64,000 nucleotides of DNA. It comes from Streptomyces sp. TLI_235. GTDB lineage: Bacteria > Actinomycetota > Actinomycetes > Streptomycetales > Streptomycetaceae. The stretch is from assembly GCA_002300355.1 (NCBI GenBank), contig NSGV01000001.1:4526001-4590000 (forward strand), in the 5' to 3' direction. The notes below the pieces were generated by a model. It saw nothing but the letters and a program-made list of their open reading frames with translations. It had not been told where the DNA came from and did not search any database. Positions 34,480 through 43,327 of the stretch are shown one piece after another (position 1 is the stretch's first letter; each line of letters opens with the position of its first letter). A program made the translations under genes and the position numbers.

Positions 34480-35351
34480 CGGGACTTCTCCTCCTGCAAC
34501 AGGTCCAGCAGGTACTGGCCGTACCCGCTCTTCAGCAACGGCTCGGCGAGCGCGCGCAGTCGGTCGCCGTCGATCAGCCCGGCCCGCCAGCAGGCCTCCT
34601 CGATACAGCCGATCTTGAAGCCCTGGCGTTCCTCGATGACCCGGACGAACTCCGAGGCCTGCACCATCGACACGAAGGTCCCGGTGTCCAGCCAGGCCGT
34701 GCCGCGGTCGAGCCTGGTCACCTGGAGCTCACCGGCCCGCAGATAGGCGTCGTTGACCGCGGTGATCTCCAACTCGCCCCGGTCGCTGGGCTCCAGACCA
34801 CGGGCGATCTCCACCACCCGGTTGTCGTAGAAGTACAGGCCCGGCACCGCGTACCGGGACTTCGGCACGGCCGGCTTCTCCTCGATGGACAGCACCCGGC
34901 CGTCCGCGTCGAACTCCACCACGCCGTACGCGCTCGGGTCCGCCACCGGGTAGGCGAAGACCAGCCCGCCCTTGGGGTCGCCGTGCTGCGCCAGCCGGGT
35001 GCCGAGGCCGCTGCCGTGGAAGATGTTGTCGCCGAGGATCAGCGCCACCGGCTCGTCGCCGATGAAGTCCGCACCGAGCACGAAGGCCTGCGCGATGCCC
35101 TCCGGGCGTTCCTGCACCGCGTACTCCAGCCGCAGGCCCAGCTGCGAGCCGTCGCCGAGCAGCCGGTGGAACTGCGGCTGGTCCTCCGCCGTGGTGACGA
35201 TCAGGATCTCGTCGATGCCCGCCATCACCAGGGTGGAGAGCGGGTAGTAGACCATCGGCTTGTCGAAGACCGGGAGCAGCTGTTTCGAGACCGCCCGGGT
35301 CAGCGGCCACAGCCGGGAGCCGGTACCGCCGGCCAGGAGGATTCCACGCAT
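34476..35351 (-). CDS. rfbA: Glucose-1-phosphate thymidylyltransferase
   Basis: 291 residues, RmlA. It makes dTDP-glucose from dTTP and glucose-1-phosphate, the entry step of the rhamnose pathway. MRGILLAGGTGSRLWPLT holds the nucleotide-binding loop; SKQLLPVFDKPMVYYPL, ILGDNIFHGSGL and LDTGTF are family hallmarks. ATG 35351 is chosen because upstream frame sequence overlaps divergent rfbB. It is the first gene of the minus-strand pair rfbA-rfbC. Confidence 0.97.
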   Translation of the reverse strand: MRGILLAGGTGSRLWPLTRAVSKQLLPVFDKPMVYYPLSTLVMAGIDEILIVTTAEDQPQFHRLLGDGSQLGLRLEYAVQERPEGIAQAFVLGADFIGDEPVALILGDNIFHGSGLGTRLAQHGDPKGGLVFAYPVADPSAYGVVEFDADGRVLSIEEKPAVPKSRYAVPGLYFYDNRVVEIARGLEPSDRGELEITAVNDAYLRAGELQVTRLDRGTAWLDTGTFVSMVQASEFVRVIEERQGFKIGCIEEACWRAGLIDGDRLRALAEPLLKSGYGQYLLDLLQEEKSR

Positions 35352-35420
35352 GGGCAGCAGCCTACGGGAGCCTTGGAGGCCGCCCCGGGCGCGCCCGCCG
35401 GGGTCGCGGGGGCCCGGCGG

Positions 35421-35426
35421 TAGACT
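35421..35426 (+). promoter_or_regulatory. -10 box of rfbB, probable leaderless transcript
   Basis: TAGACT lies 9 nt before the rfbB ATG, so transcription would begin at or within a few bases of the start codon. No Shine-Dalgarno sequence is seen. No clear -35 box was found. Confidence 0.5.
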
Positions 35427-35435
35427 GCGCGCACT

Positions 35436-36410
35436 ATGCGCATCCTGGTCACCGGCGGCGCCGGCTTCATCGGCTCCGAGTTCGTCCGCTCCCAGCTCGC
35501 CGCCGACGCCTCGGCCGAGATCACCGTCCTCGACAAGCTCACCTACTCGGGCGTCGAGGCCAACCTCGCCCCGGTCGCCGACCACCCCGGCTACCGCTTC
35601 GTCCGCGCCGACATCTGCGACGAGGCCGCGGTGGACGCCGCCATGGCCGGCCACGACGCGGTGGTGCACTTCGCCGCCGAGTCGCACGTCGACCGTTCGA
35701 TCGAGGGCGCAGGCCCGTTCGTGCGCACCAACGTGCTCGGCACCCAGGTGCTGCTGGACGCGGCCCGCCGGCACGGCGTCGGCCGCTTCGTCCACGTCTC
35801 CACCGACGAGGTCTACGGCTCCATCACCGAGGGCTCCTGGACGGAGGACTGGCCGCTCGCGCCGAACTCCCCGTACTCGGCCTCCAAGGCCTCCTCCGAC
35901 CTGCTCGCGCTGGCCTACCACCGCACCCACGGCATGGACGTGGTGGTCACCCGCTGCTCCAACAACTACGGGCACCACCAGTTCCCGGAGAAGGTCGTTC
36001 CGCTGTTCACCACCAACCTGCTCGACGGCAGGAAGGTGCCGCTGTACGGCGACGGCGGCAACGTCCGCGACTGGCTGCACGTCTCCGACCACTGCCACGG
36101 CATCGACCTGGTGCTGCGCGGCGGCCGCGCCGGCCGCGTCTACAACATCGGCGGCGGCACAGAGATCAGCAACAAGGAGCTCACCGCCCTGCTGCTGGAG
36201 GCCGCCGGCGCCGGCTGGGACATGGTCGAGCACGTCGAGGACCGGAAGGGCCACGACCTGCGCTACTCCCTCGACATCAGCCGCATCCGCGAGGAGCTCG
36301 GCTACGAGCCGCGGGTCTCCTTCGCCGACGGCCTCGCCGCCACCATCGCCTGGTACCGCGAGAACCGCGCCTGGTGGGAGCCGCTCAAGGTCCGGGCGGC
36401 CCTCGCATGA
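35436..36410 (+). CDS. rfbB: dTDP-glucose 4,6-dehydratase
   Basis: 324 residues, extended short-chain dehydrogenase (RmlB). NAD-binding GGAGFIG is at 7-13, HFAAESHVDRSI follows, STDEVYG is at 122-128 and the catalytic Tyr147/Lys151 lie in PYSASK. It converts dTDP-glucose to the 4-keto-6-deoxy sugar. It is divergent from rfbA (84-nt spacer). Its stop overlaps the rfbD start (ATGA). Confidence 0.97.
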   Translation: MRILVTGGAGFIGSEFVRSQLAADASAEITVLDKLTYSGVEANLAPVADHPGYRFVRADICDEAAVDAAMAGHDAVVHFAAESHVDRSIEGAGPFVRTNVLGTQVLLDAARRHGVGRFVHVSTDEVYGSITEGSWTEDWPLAPNSPYSASKASSDLLALAYHRTHGMDVVVTRCSNNYGHHQFPEKVVPLFTTNLLDGRKVPLYGDGGNVRDWLHVSDHCHGIDLVLRGGRAGRVYNIGGGTEISNKELTALLLEAAGAGWDMVEHVEDRKGHDLRYSLDISRIREELGYEPRVSFADGLAATIAWYRENRAWWEPLKVRAALA

Positions 36411-37282
36411 CCCGCTGGCTGGTCACCGGCGCCGGCGGGATGCTCGGCCGCGACCTCGCCGAGGTCCTCGGCGCGGCCGGCGAGCACGTCACCGCGCTCG
36501 ACCGCGCCGCGCTCGACATCACCGACCCCCGGGCCGTGAGCGCCGCCGTCGCGGGCCACGACGTGGTCGTCAACTGCGCCGCCTGGACGGACGTCGACGG
36601 CGCCGAGGCCGCCGAGGCCGCCGCCACCGCCGTTAACGGCACCGGCCCGCGCCACCTCGCCCTCGCCTGCCGCGAGAGCGGCGCCCGCCTGCTCCAGGTC
36701 TCCACCGACTACGTGCTGCCCGGCGACACCGACCGGCCCTGCCCGGAGGACGCCCCCACCGGGCCGGTCAACGCCTACGGCCGGGCCAAGCTCGCCGGCG
36801 AGCGGGCCGTCCTGGAGCTGCTGCCCGACACCGGCTACGTCGTCCGCACCGCCTGGCTGTACGGCGAGTACGGCCCCAACTTCGTCGCCACGATGCTGAA
36901 GCTCGCCGCCGTCCGGGAAACCGTCGACGTCGTCGACGACCAGTACGGCCAGCCCACCTGGTCGTACGACCTGGCCCGGCAACTGCACGCCCTCGGCGGC
37001 CGCCCAGCGGCCCCGGCCGGCGTCTACCACGGCACCGCCGCGGGCCGCACCACCTGGTTCGGCCTCGCCCGCGCCGCCTACCGGGCGGCCGGCCTCGACC
37101 CCGAGCGGGTCCGCCCCACCACCTCCGCCGCCTTCCCCCGGCCCGCCGCCCGCCCGGGCTACAGCGTGCTCGGCCACGACCGCTGGGCCCTCGCCGGCCT
37201 CGCCCCGCTGCCCGCCTGGGAGACCTCACTGGCCGAGGCCCTGCGGCGGCCGGCCTTCCGCGCCCTCACCGGACCGCGCTGA
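36407..37282 (+). CDS. rfbD: dTDP-4-dehydrorhamnose reductase
   Basis: 291 residues, RmlD. It reduces dTDP-4-dehydrorhamnose to dTDP-L-rhamnose. GAGGMLG (8-14), NCAAWTDVDGAE, STDYVLPGD and YGRAK (Tyr124, Lys128) are present. ATG 36407 overlaps the rfbB stop. With rfbA, rfbB and rfbC a complete rhamnose-nucleotide pathway is encoded in 3.4 kb. Confidence 0.96.
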   Translation: MTRWLVTGAGGMLGRDLAEVLGAAGEHVTALDRAALDITDPRAVSAAVAGHDVVVNCAAWTDVDGAEAAEAAATAVNGTGPRHLALACRESGARLLQVSTDYVLPGDTDRPCPEDAPTGPVNAYGRAKLAGERAVLELLPDTGYVVRTAWLYGEYGPNFVATMLKLAAVRETVDVVDDQYGQPTWSYDLARQLHALGGRPAAPAGVYHGTAAGRTTWFGLARAAYRAAGLDPERVRPTTSAAFPRPAARPGYSVLGHDRWALAGLAPLPAWETSLAEALRRPAFRALTGPR

Positions 37283-37296
37283 GGGGCGACCACCCG

Positions 37297-37325
37297 TTCG
37301 AGTACCCGCCGGGCTGCCTTAGGCT
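37297..37325 (+). promoter_or_regulatory. Promoter of the DUF2304-glycosyltransferase operon
   Basis: -35-like TTCGAG (37297-37302), 17-nt spacer, -10 TAGGCT (37320-37325). Predicted start of transcription near 37332, about 42 nt before the DUF2304 GTG. Confidence 0.5.
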
Positions 37326-37373
37326 GTTGGCCTCTCACGGGGACGGCCCGCGCACGGAAGGCGCCACCGGCAA

Positions 37374-37790
37374 GTGCAACTCTCGATCCTCACCTCGATC
37401 ACCGGCGTGGTGGTGCTCGCCTACATCCTGGAACTGCTGAGACGCCAGCAGCTACGGGAGAAGTACGCGGCGATATGGCTGACCATCGGTCTTGCGATAG
37501 CCCCGCTCGGCTTCTTCCCGTCGCTGCTCGACTCGACGGCCAAGCGGCTCGGCGTCGCCTCCGGCGTCAGCCTGGTGCTCTTCGCCGGCTTCGTCCTCGT
37601 GCTGCTGGTGAGCCTGCACCTCAGCTGGGAGGCCAGCCGGCTGGAGGCGGAGACCCGCACCCTCGCCGAGGACGTCGCCCTGATCCGCGCCCACCTCGCA
37701 GAACAGGGCCTGATGCCCGTCCCCGAAGCCCTCGGCCGCACCCCCGCCGGTCCTGCCGTCACCACCGCGACCCCGGAGACCAAGCCGTGA
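37374..37790 (+). CDS. DUF2304 membrane protein
   Basis: 138 residues with three hydrophobic segments (about 3-20, 33-50, 64-82) and a charged C-terminal helix, typical of DUF2304. These proteins usually accompany dolichyl/polyprenyl-phosphate-type glycosyltransferases. The GTG start has GGAAGG about 13 nt upstream. Its stop overlaps the next gene's GTG, which fits a two-subunit or coupled function. Confidence 0.88.
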   Translation: MQLSILTSITGVVVLAYILELLRRQQLREKYAAIWLTIGLAIAPLGFFPSLLDSTAKRLGVASGVSLVLFAGFVLVLLVSLHLSWEASRLEAETRTLAEDVALIRAHLAEQGLMPVPEALGRTPAGPAVTTATPETKP

Positions 37791-38578
37791 CCGAGGGCCG
37801 CCGTGTCCTGATCATCCTGCCCGCCTGGAACGAGGCCGACGGCCTGCCCGCCGTCCTCGGCGAGATCAAGCGGCAGTTGCCCGAGGTCGACACCCTCGTC
37901 GTCGACGACGGCTCCACCGACCGCACCGCCGAGGTCGCCGCCGCGGCCGGCTCCGCCGTCGCCCGCCTGCCGTTCAACCTCGGTGTCGGCGGCGCCATGC
38001 GGCTCGGCTACCGGTACGCCCAGCAGCACGGCTACGACGTGGCGATCCAGGTCGACGCCGACGGCCAGCACGACCCGTTCTACATCCCCGTCCTGCTGGA
38101 GAGGCTCACCGAGGCCGACCTCGTCATCGGCGCCCGCTTCGACGGCGAGGGCGACTACCGGGTCCGCGGCCCCCGCCGCTGGGCGATGAGGCTGCTCTCC
38201 GTGGTGCTCTCCCGGATCACCCGCACCCGGCTCACCGACACCACCTCGGGCTTCCGCGCCTGCAACCGGCCGCTCATCGAGTTCTTCGCCCGCTGGTACC
38301 CCGTCGAGTACCTCGGCGACACCGTCGAGAGCCTGGTCGGCGCCGCCCGCTGCGGCTTCACCGTCCGCCAGGTCCCCGTCGCCATGCGGGCCCGCACCAC
38401 CGGCCGGCCCAGCGCCTCCCCGCTCAAGGCCCTCGTGTACCTGGCACGCGCCGGCCTGGTGCTGCTCCTCGCCGTGATCCGCCGGATGCCCCGTCACCTG
38501 CGGGACTACGCGCCCGGCTCCGCGTACTACCGTGCCTGCACCAGCCGAACCGCCCTCGTGGCGGATGCCGAGGTCTGA
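37787..38578 (+). CDS. Family 2 glycosyltransferase (polyprenyl-phosphate type)
   Basis: 263-residue GT-A fold enzyme of the DPM1-like group. LPAWNEADGLP is followed by VVDDGSTDRT and the metal/sugar-nucleotide motif DADGQHD (Asp91, Asp93), then a conserved TDTTSGFRACNR acceptor segment. A hydrophobic stretch near residue 225 may contact the membrane. It probably transfers a sugar to a lipid carrier or growing surface glycan. GTG 37787 overlaps the DUF2304 stop. Confidence 0.92.
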   Translation: MTEGRRVLIILPAWNEADGLPAVLGEIKRQLPEVDTLVVDDGSTDRTAEVAAAAGSAVARLPFNLGVGGAMRLGYRYAQQHGYDVAIQVDADGQHDPFYIPVLLERLTEADLVIGARFDGEGDYRVRGPRRWAMRLLSVVLSRITRTRLTDTTSGFRACNRPLIEFFARWYPVEYLGDTVESLVGAARCGFTVRQVPVAMRARTTGRPSASPLKALVYLARAGLVLLLAVIRRMPRHLRDYAPGSAYYRACTSRTALVADAEV

Positions 38579-38579
38579 C

Positions 38580-39464
38580 GTGTCCCGCTACGAGATCCTG
38601 CTGCCGTACTACGGCGACGTCCGCCTCATGCAGGACGCGGTGCGCAGCGTCCTCGCCCAGAGCGGCGACGACTGGCGGCTCACCGTCGTCGACGACGGCC
38701 GCGAACCGGGCGTCCCCGAGTGGTTCGAGGCCCTCGCCGACCCGCGCGTGCGCTACTTCCGCAACGAGCGGAACCTCGGCGTCACCGGCAACTTCAACCA
38801 CTGCGTCTCGCTCGCCGAGTACGAGTACCTGGTGCTGATGGGCTGCGACGACCTGATGCACCCGAACTACCTGGACGTCGTCCGGGCCGCGGCCGAACGC
38901 GAGCCCAAGGCCGCGATGATCCAGCCCGGCGTCGAGGTCATCGGCAGCGACGGCCTGCCCTTCGACACCCTCGTCGACCGGACCAAGCGGAAGATCTACG
39001 CCCCCAAGGGCCCCGGCCGCGACCTGCTCGGCGGCGAGGACCTGGCGGTCAGCCTGCTGCGCGGCAACTGGCTGTACTTCCCGTCGATCTGCTGGCGCAC
39101 CGAGGCCGTCGAGCGGTTCGGCTTCCGCGCCGACCTCGGCGTCATCCAGGACCTCGCCCTGGTCGTGGACCTGCTCGTCGCGGGGGAGTCCCTGGCCACC
39201 AGCCCGGAGGTCTGCTTCAGCTACCGCCGGCACGCCGAGAGCGAGTCCTCCGCCAAGGCCTTCACCGGCAGCCGCTTCGAGGAGGCCAAGCGCTTCTTCC
39301 GGGAGACCGCCGACCGGCTCGACGCCCACGGCTGGCACCGCGCCGCCAAGGTCTCCCGCCTGCACCTGTCGTCCCGGCTGCACGCCCTCACCCTGCTGCC
39401 CGGCGCCGCCCGGCACGCCGGGCGCCCCGGCGTCTCCGCCATGCTCAAGCACGCGGCGCGCTGA
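38580..39464 (+). CDS. Family 2 glycosyltransferase
   Basis: 294 residues. The GT-A start reads YEILLPYYGDVRLM, with VVDDG (38-40) and GCDDLMHPNYLD in place of the classical DxD (Asp90, Asp91). A middle segment GNWLYFPSICWRTEAV binds the acceptor in related enzymes. GTG 38580 is preceded by GAGGT inside the previous gene; an in-frame ATG at 38565 is possible. It may be a rhamnosyltransferase given the neighbouring dTDP-rhamnose genes; the substrate is inferred only. Confidence 0.92.
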   Translation: MSRYEILLPYYGDVRLMQDAVRSVLAQSGDDWRLTVVDDGREPGVPEWFEALADPRVRYFRNERNLGVTGNFNHCVSLAEYEYLVLMGCDDLMHPNYLDVVRAAAEREPKAAMIQPGVEVIGSDGLPFDTLVDRTKRKIYAPKGPGRDLLGGEDLAVSLLRGNWLYFPSICWRTEAVERFGFRADLGVIQDLALVVDLLVAGESLATSPEVCFSYRRHAESESSAKAFTGSRFEEAKRFFRETADRLDAHGWHRAAKVSRLHLSSRLHALTLLPGAARHAGRPGVSAMLKHAAR

Positions 39465-39480
39465 ACCGGAGGACCCGACC

Positions 39481-40785
39481 ATGACCCCACTGGCCCGGCT
39501 CGCCCGCGCCCTGCCGCCCGGCATGGCCGCCGTGGCGGCCGGCACCGTGATCCTCGGCGCGGCCTCCTACGTCCACCTCGCGGTGGCGGGCCACAGCCTG
39601 GCGACGGTGGACATGGCGCGCGTCTCCGTGCTGTGGACGATCGTCATGTCCATCGGCATGGGGCTCTTCTTCCCGCTGGAGCAGGAACTCACCCGGATCG
39701 TCGCGGCCCGCGCCGTGCACGGCGAGGGCGCGCGGCCGGTGCTGCGGCGGGCGGCGGTACTCGCCACCGGGCTCCTCACCGCCGTGCTCGGCCTGCTCTG
39801 GATCTTCGCCCGGCCGATCGCCGACCGGTGCTTCCACGGCGACCGCCCGATGGTCTGGGCGCTCGGCGGCGCGTTCGCCGGCCTGGCCGTCACCTACACG
39901 ACTCGCGGCATCCTCGCGGGACTCGGCCGGTTCACCGCGTACGGCACCCAGCTCGCCGTGGACGGCGGACTGCGGATCGTCCTCGCCCTGCTCTGCGCCG
40001 CCGCCGGACTGAAGTCGGCCCTCGCCTTCAGCCTGGTCCTCACCCTGGCCCCGCTGCTCGCCTGCGCCGTCACCCTGCCCACCACCCTGCGCGCCTCGAA
40101 ACCGGGCGCGCCGACGGCCTGGCCGGACCTCGTCCGCGGCCTCGGCCCGCTGATCGGCTCCACCCTGCTCGCCCAGTTCGTGGTGAATGCCGCGGTGCTG
40201 AGCACCCAGCTGCTCGCCCCCGGCGAGGTCGCCCTGGTGGCGGCCCTGCTCAACGCCCTCGTCCTGGCCCGGGTGCCGCTCTTCGTGTTCGCGGCCCTGC
40301 AGGCGTCCCTGCTCTCCGGGCTCGCGGGCGCCGACGCCGCAGGGGACCGCGAGGGCTTCCTACGGATGCTGCGCCGGGCCTGCCTGGTGGTGACCGCGCT
40401 CTCCTGCCTGGGCGGCGTACCGGCCGTCCTGGCGGGCCCCTGGCTGATCCGGCTGCTCTTCGCGGCTCCGGAGGTCCTGACCCGCGCCGACTTCCTGTGG
40501 CTCGTCCTCGGCACGCTCTGCTACCTGCTCGCGCAGGTGCTCGGCCAGGCGCTCATGGTCCAGCACCGCCACCGCGCCCAGCTCGCGGGCTGGCTCACCG
40601 GCACCGCCGTGCTGGTCGCCGTCACCCTGCTGCCCGGCGACATCGCACTGCGGGCCGTCGCCTCCTTCGCGGCGGGAACGGCCGCCACGGCCCTCGTCAT
40701 GCTGTGGACGCTCGTCCGTCGCCGGGGCGACCGTGACGTCCCGTCCGACCGGCCCGGCGAACTGCTCGGGAGCGCGACCCGCTGA
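39481..40785 (+). CDS. Polysaccharide flippase-like membrane protein (Wzx/MVF type)
   Basis: 434 residues with about 12 hydrophobic segments, lacking a large soluble domain. Its spacing and composition fit the MOP superfamily (Wzx-type oligosaccharide-lipid flippases). It would move a lipid-linked sugar made by the upstream glycosyltransferases across the membrane. ATG 39481 has GGAGGA upstream, 16 nt after the previous gene. Its 3' end overlaps the antisense extension of the acyltransferase gene. Confidence 0.85.
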   Translation: MTPLARLARALPPGMAAVAAGTVILGAASYVHLAVAGHSLATVDMARVSVLWTIVMSIGMGLFFPLEQELTRIVAARAVHGEGARPVLRRAAVLATGLLTAVLGLLWIFARPIADRCFHGDRPMVWALGGAFAGLAVTYTTRGILAGLGRFTAYGTQLAVDGGLRIVLALLCAAAGLKSALAFSLVLTLAPLLACAVTLPTTLRASKPGAPTAWPDLVRGLGPLIGSTLLAQFVVNAAVLSTQLLAPGEVALVAALLNALVLARVPLFVFAALQASLLSGLAGADAAGDREGFLRMLRRACLVVTALSCLGGVPAVLAGPWLIRLLFAAPEVLTRADFLWLVLGTLCYLLAQVLGQALMVQHRHRAQLAGWLTGTAVLVAVTLLPGDIALRAVASFAAGTAATALVMLWTLVRRRGDRDVPSDRPGELLGSATR

Positions 40786-41973
40786 CGGCTCCGCGCGACC
40801 GGTGACGGCCCGCAGAGCGGCCCGCCGACCGCCGGTGCCTACCGTGCCGCTCCGCACGCCCAGATGCCGCAGGCGCAGTGCGGGCGACTCGACCAGGTGC
40901 CAGGACAGCACGGCCGCCACGGCGGCGCAGGCCACGGACGCCAGGACGTAGGGGAGGCGGCCCCAGCGGTTCGCGCCCAACTCCGCGAGCACCTGCTGGG
41001 CGGGGAACGCGTAGATGTAGAGCCCGTACGAGTAGTCGTGCCGCCGCCCGATCCCCCGCAGCGGCGCCGGAGTGTGCGCGGCGGCCCACAGCAGCAGGTA
41101 GGCCACGGCCGGCAGCCCGACCACGGTGAAGCCGCCGAAGCGCAGCGACACCACGAGCAGCAGCGCCGCGGCCGCGGCACCCCGTCCGGTCGGCCGCAGC
41201 CCTTCCGGACGGAGCGCGGCGGCGGCGCCCAGGGCGAAGGCGAAGAACAGCGGAACGAGCTGCGCGGTGCTGCCGACACCGAAGACCGGAAGGGTGAAGC
41301 GGTGGCCGTCCGTGGCGTACGTCGGTGCGCGCAAGGCCGGGTGACCCCACGCGTCCACGGCCAGCACGGCCCAGAGCAGGACCGCGAGCAGCGGCACCAG
41401 CCCGCGGAACCAGCGCACCGGAAGGGCCGCCGAAAGGGCCGCCACCGCGACGTAGGCGAGCACCTCGTAGTGCAGCGACCACAGGGACCCGTCGAACGCG
41501 CCCGGATGCGGAACGCCCTGCAGCAACCCGCCGATGTCGTAGTGGCCGACGGTGACCAGCCAGTTCGCGTCCAGGTACTGCCAGGGCCCGCGCGGGTGCG
41601 CGAAGAGCTCGGACATCCGTACGCCCTCGTGCACCGCGACGGCGGGAGCGATCAGCAGGGCCGTCACCAGGAGGCAGACCCACAACCCGGGCAGCAGCCG
41701 CACCGCGCGGTGCCACAGGAAGCGACCCGGCGGCAGTCGCACCGCACTGCGGGTCACCAGCAGGCCGGACAGCACGAAGAAGCAGCAGACCGCGAGCGTG
41801 CCCAGGTCGGTCTGCCCGCGGGTGGCGCCCGTACCGGGGTTCGGCAGTCCGAACCCCAGCGGCGCGGCGTGCGAGGCGATCACGGCCAGGGCCAGCAGCA
41901 GGCGCAGCCCGCCGAACCCGTTGTCCCGGCGCGGGCCCGGAACCGCCGTGTCGATGCCCCGCTGCGCCACCAT
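40360..41973 (-). CDS. Acyltransferase 3 family membrane protein with 3' read-through
   Basis: 537 residues as read. The first 390 or so form an acyltransferase-3 domain: GGLRLLLALAVIASHAAPLG (catalytic His), CCFFVLSGLLVTRSA, FDGSLWSLHYEVLAYV and about ten membrane helices. Such enzymes O-acetylate surface sugars. No stop codon follows the domain; the frame stays open for another 426 bases antisense to the flippase gene, adding a low-complexity, charged tail of doubtful value. ATG 41973 has AGGGAG seven nt upstream. Confidence 0.85.
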   Translation of the reverse strand: MVAQRGIDTAVPGPRRDNGFGGLRLLLALAVIASHAAPLGFGLPNPGTGATRGQTDLGTLAVCCFFVLSGLLVTRSAVRLPPGRFLWHRAVRLLPGLWVCLLVTALLIAPAVAVHEGVRMSELFAHPRGPWQYLDANWLVTVGHYDIGGLLQGVPHPGAFDGSLWSLHYEVLAYVAVAALSAALPVRWFRGLVPLLAVLLWAVLAVDAWGHPALRAPTYATDGHRFTLPVFGVGSTAQLVPLFFAFALGAAAALRPEGLRPTGRGAAAAALLLVVSLRFGGFTVVGLPAVAYLLLWAAAHTPAPLRGIGRRHDYSYGLYIYAFPAQQVLAELGANRWGRLPYVLASVACAAVAAVLSWHLVESPALRLRHLGVRSGTVGTGGRRAALRAVTGRAEPSAGRAPEQFAGPVGRDVTVAPATDERPQHDEGRGGRSRREGGDGPQCDVAGQQGDGDQHGGAGEPARELGAVAVLDHERLAEHLREQVAERAEDEPQEVGAGQDLRSREEQPDQPGARQDGRYAAQAGERGHHQAGPAQHP

Positions 41974-42089
41974 TCCCGACTCCCTGTTCCCGGCTCCCCC
42001 GCACACGGCACCCTGCATGCGCCCGCGGCCCGCGCTCCTGTCAGACTTCGTCCCTCAGGAACATGCCGCGCACCGACCGGAGAGATCGT

Positions 42090-42728
42090 ATGGGAATCAC
42101 CGCAGCAGTCCGCCGCCGCCTGGGCAAGTACGAAGTCCCCGCTGCGGAGCTCTACCGGTCGGTGTTCATCGATCTCGACAGCCTCGGCATCACCCTGCTC
42201 AGCCTCGCCAGCCCCGGGCGCATCCTGGAGATCGGCTGCGGCGACGGCGCCGTGGCCGAGCGCCTGGTCGGCGCGCTGCCCGAGGTGCAGTACCTCGGCA
42301 TCGACGTCATGGACAGCCCCGGCCGGCTGTTCCGCGGCGACCGCGGCCGGGCCGAGTTCCGCTCGGTCTACTCGCACGACCTGCGGGCCGAGAAGCCGGA
42401 GCTCTTCGACCTCGTCCTGGTGGTCGACGTCCTGCACCACGTGCCGCCGGCGCAGCGCGACGCCCTGCTGCGCGACGCGGAGGCGCTGCTCGCCCCCGGC
42501 GGCACGCTCGTCGTGAAGGAGTGGGAGCGCCGGTCGGACATCGCGCACCTGATGGCCTACACCGCCGACAAGTACGTCTCCGGCGACAAGAACGTCGTGT
42601 TCGGCGACCGCGACCAGCTGCTGGACATCGTCACCCGCGCGCTGCCCGGCATGTCGATCGTCTGCGAGACCCGCGTCCCCCCGAAGAAGAACAACATCCT
42701 CTTCGCGCTGCGCCGTACCGAGGGCTGA
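42090..42728 (+). CDS. Class I SAM-dependent methyltransferase
   Basis: 212 residues. SAM-binding motif I ILEIGCGDGAV is at 45-55, then YLGIDVMD (motif II), FDLVLVVDVLHHVPP and LLAPGGTLVVKEWE. ATG 42090 has GGAGAG 5 nt upstream; ATG 42063 is an in-frame alternative. Its place at the end of the polysaccharide block suggests sugar or lipid methylation, by context only. Confidence 0.9.
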   Translation: MGITAAVRRRLGKYEVPAAELYRSVFIDLDSLGITLLSLASPGRILEIGCGDGAVAERLVGALPEVQYLGIDVMDSPGRLFRGDRGRAEFRSVYSHDLRAEKPELFDLVLVVDVLHHVPPAQRDALLRDAEALLAPGGTLVVKEWERRSDIAHLMAYTADKYVSGDKNVVFGDRDQLLDIVTRALPGMSIVCETRVPPKKNNILFALRRTEG

Positions 42729-42823
42729 CCCGCCCGGCCTGACGGCGGTGCAACGCCGCGTGCCCCCCGACGCACTGGGAAGGACGGGGCCACCCGCCGT
42801 GGGCGGCCCGGGGAGGGGGGACG

Positions 42824-43327
42824 GTGCACGCCGAGCAGGCCCTGCACGACTACGTCGTCGCCCGTAGGACGGCGCTGTTCCGCAGTGCGATCCTGCTGTG
42901 CGGCGACCGCGACGAGGCCGACGACCTCGTCCAGTCGACCCTGCTGAAGGTGATCCTCGGCTGGCGCCGGCTCGACCGCATCGAGAGCGTCGACGGCTAT
43001 GCCCGCAAGACCCTGGTGAACACCTTCATCGCCTCCCGCCGCCGCTTCTGGCGGCGCGAGCAGGCGTTCGGCGACCTGCCGGAGTCACCGGGGCCGATGC
43101 ACGACGCGGACACCGCCGTCGCCGTCCGGGCCGCGCTGGCCGCACTCCGGCCCAAGCAGCGCGCCGTGCTCGTCCTGCGTTACTGGGAGGACCTGAGCGT
43201 CGCCGACACCGCCGACCTGCTCGGCATGCCGGAGAGCACCGTGCGGAGCCACACCGCCCGGGGACTCGCGGCGCTGCGCGGGCTCGTCCCCCCGGACGTC
43301 CGAGAGCTCCAGGGAGACCCGAGGTGA
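42824..43327 (+). CDS. ECF sigma factor (SigE70 type)
   Basis: 167 residues. Region 2 is at about 20-75 (LLCGDRDEADDLVQSTLLKV) and region 4 at about 108-155 (LRPKQRAVLVLRYWEDLSV, then MPESTVRSHTARGLAAL). It starts at GTG with a GGGAGGGGGGA ribosome site. The next gene overlaps its stop and encodes a membrane protein likely to act as its regulator. Confidence 0.94.
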   Translation: MHAEQALHDYVVARRTALFRSAILLCGDRDEADDLVQSTLLKVILGWRRLDRIESVDGYARKTLVNTFIASRRRFWRREQAFGDLPESPGPMHDADTAVAVRAALAALRPKQRAVLVLRYWEDLSVADTADLLGMPESTVRSHTARGLAALRGLVPPDVRELQGDPR

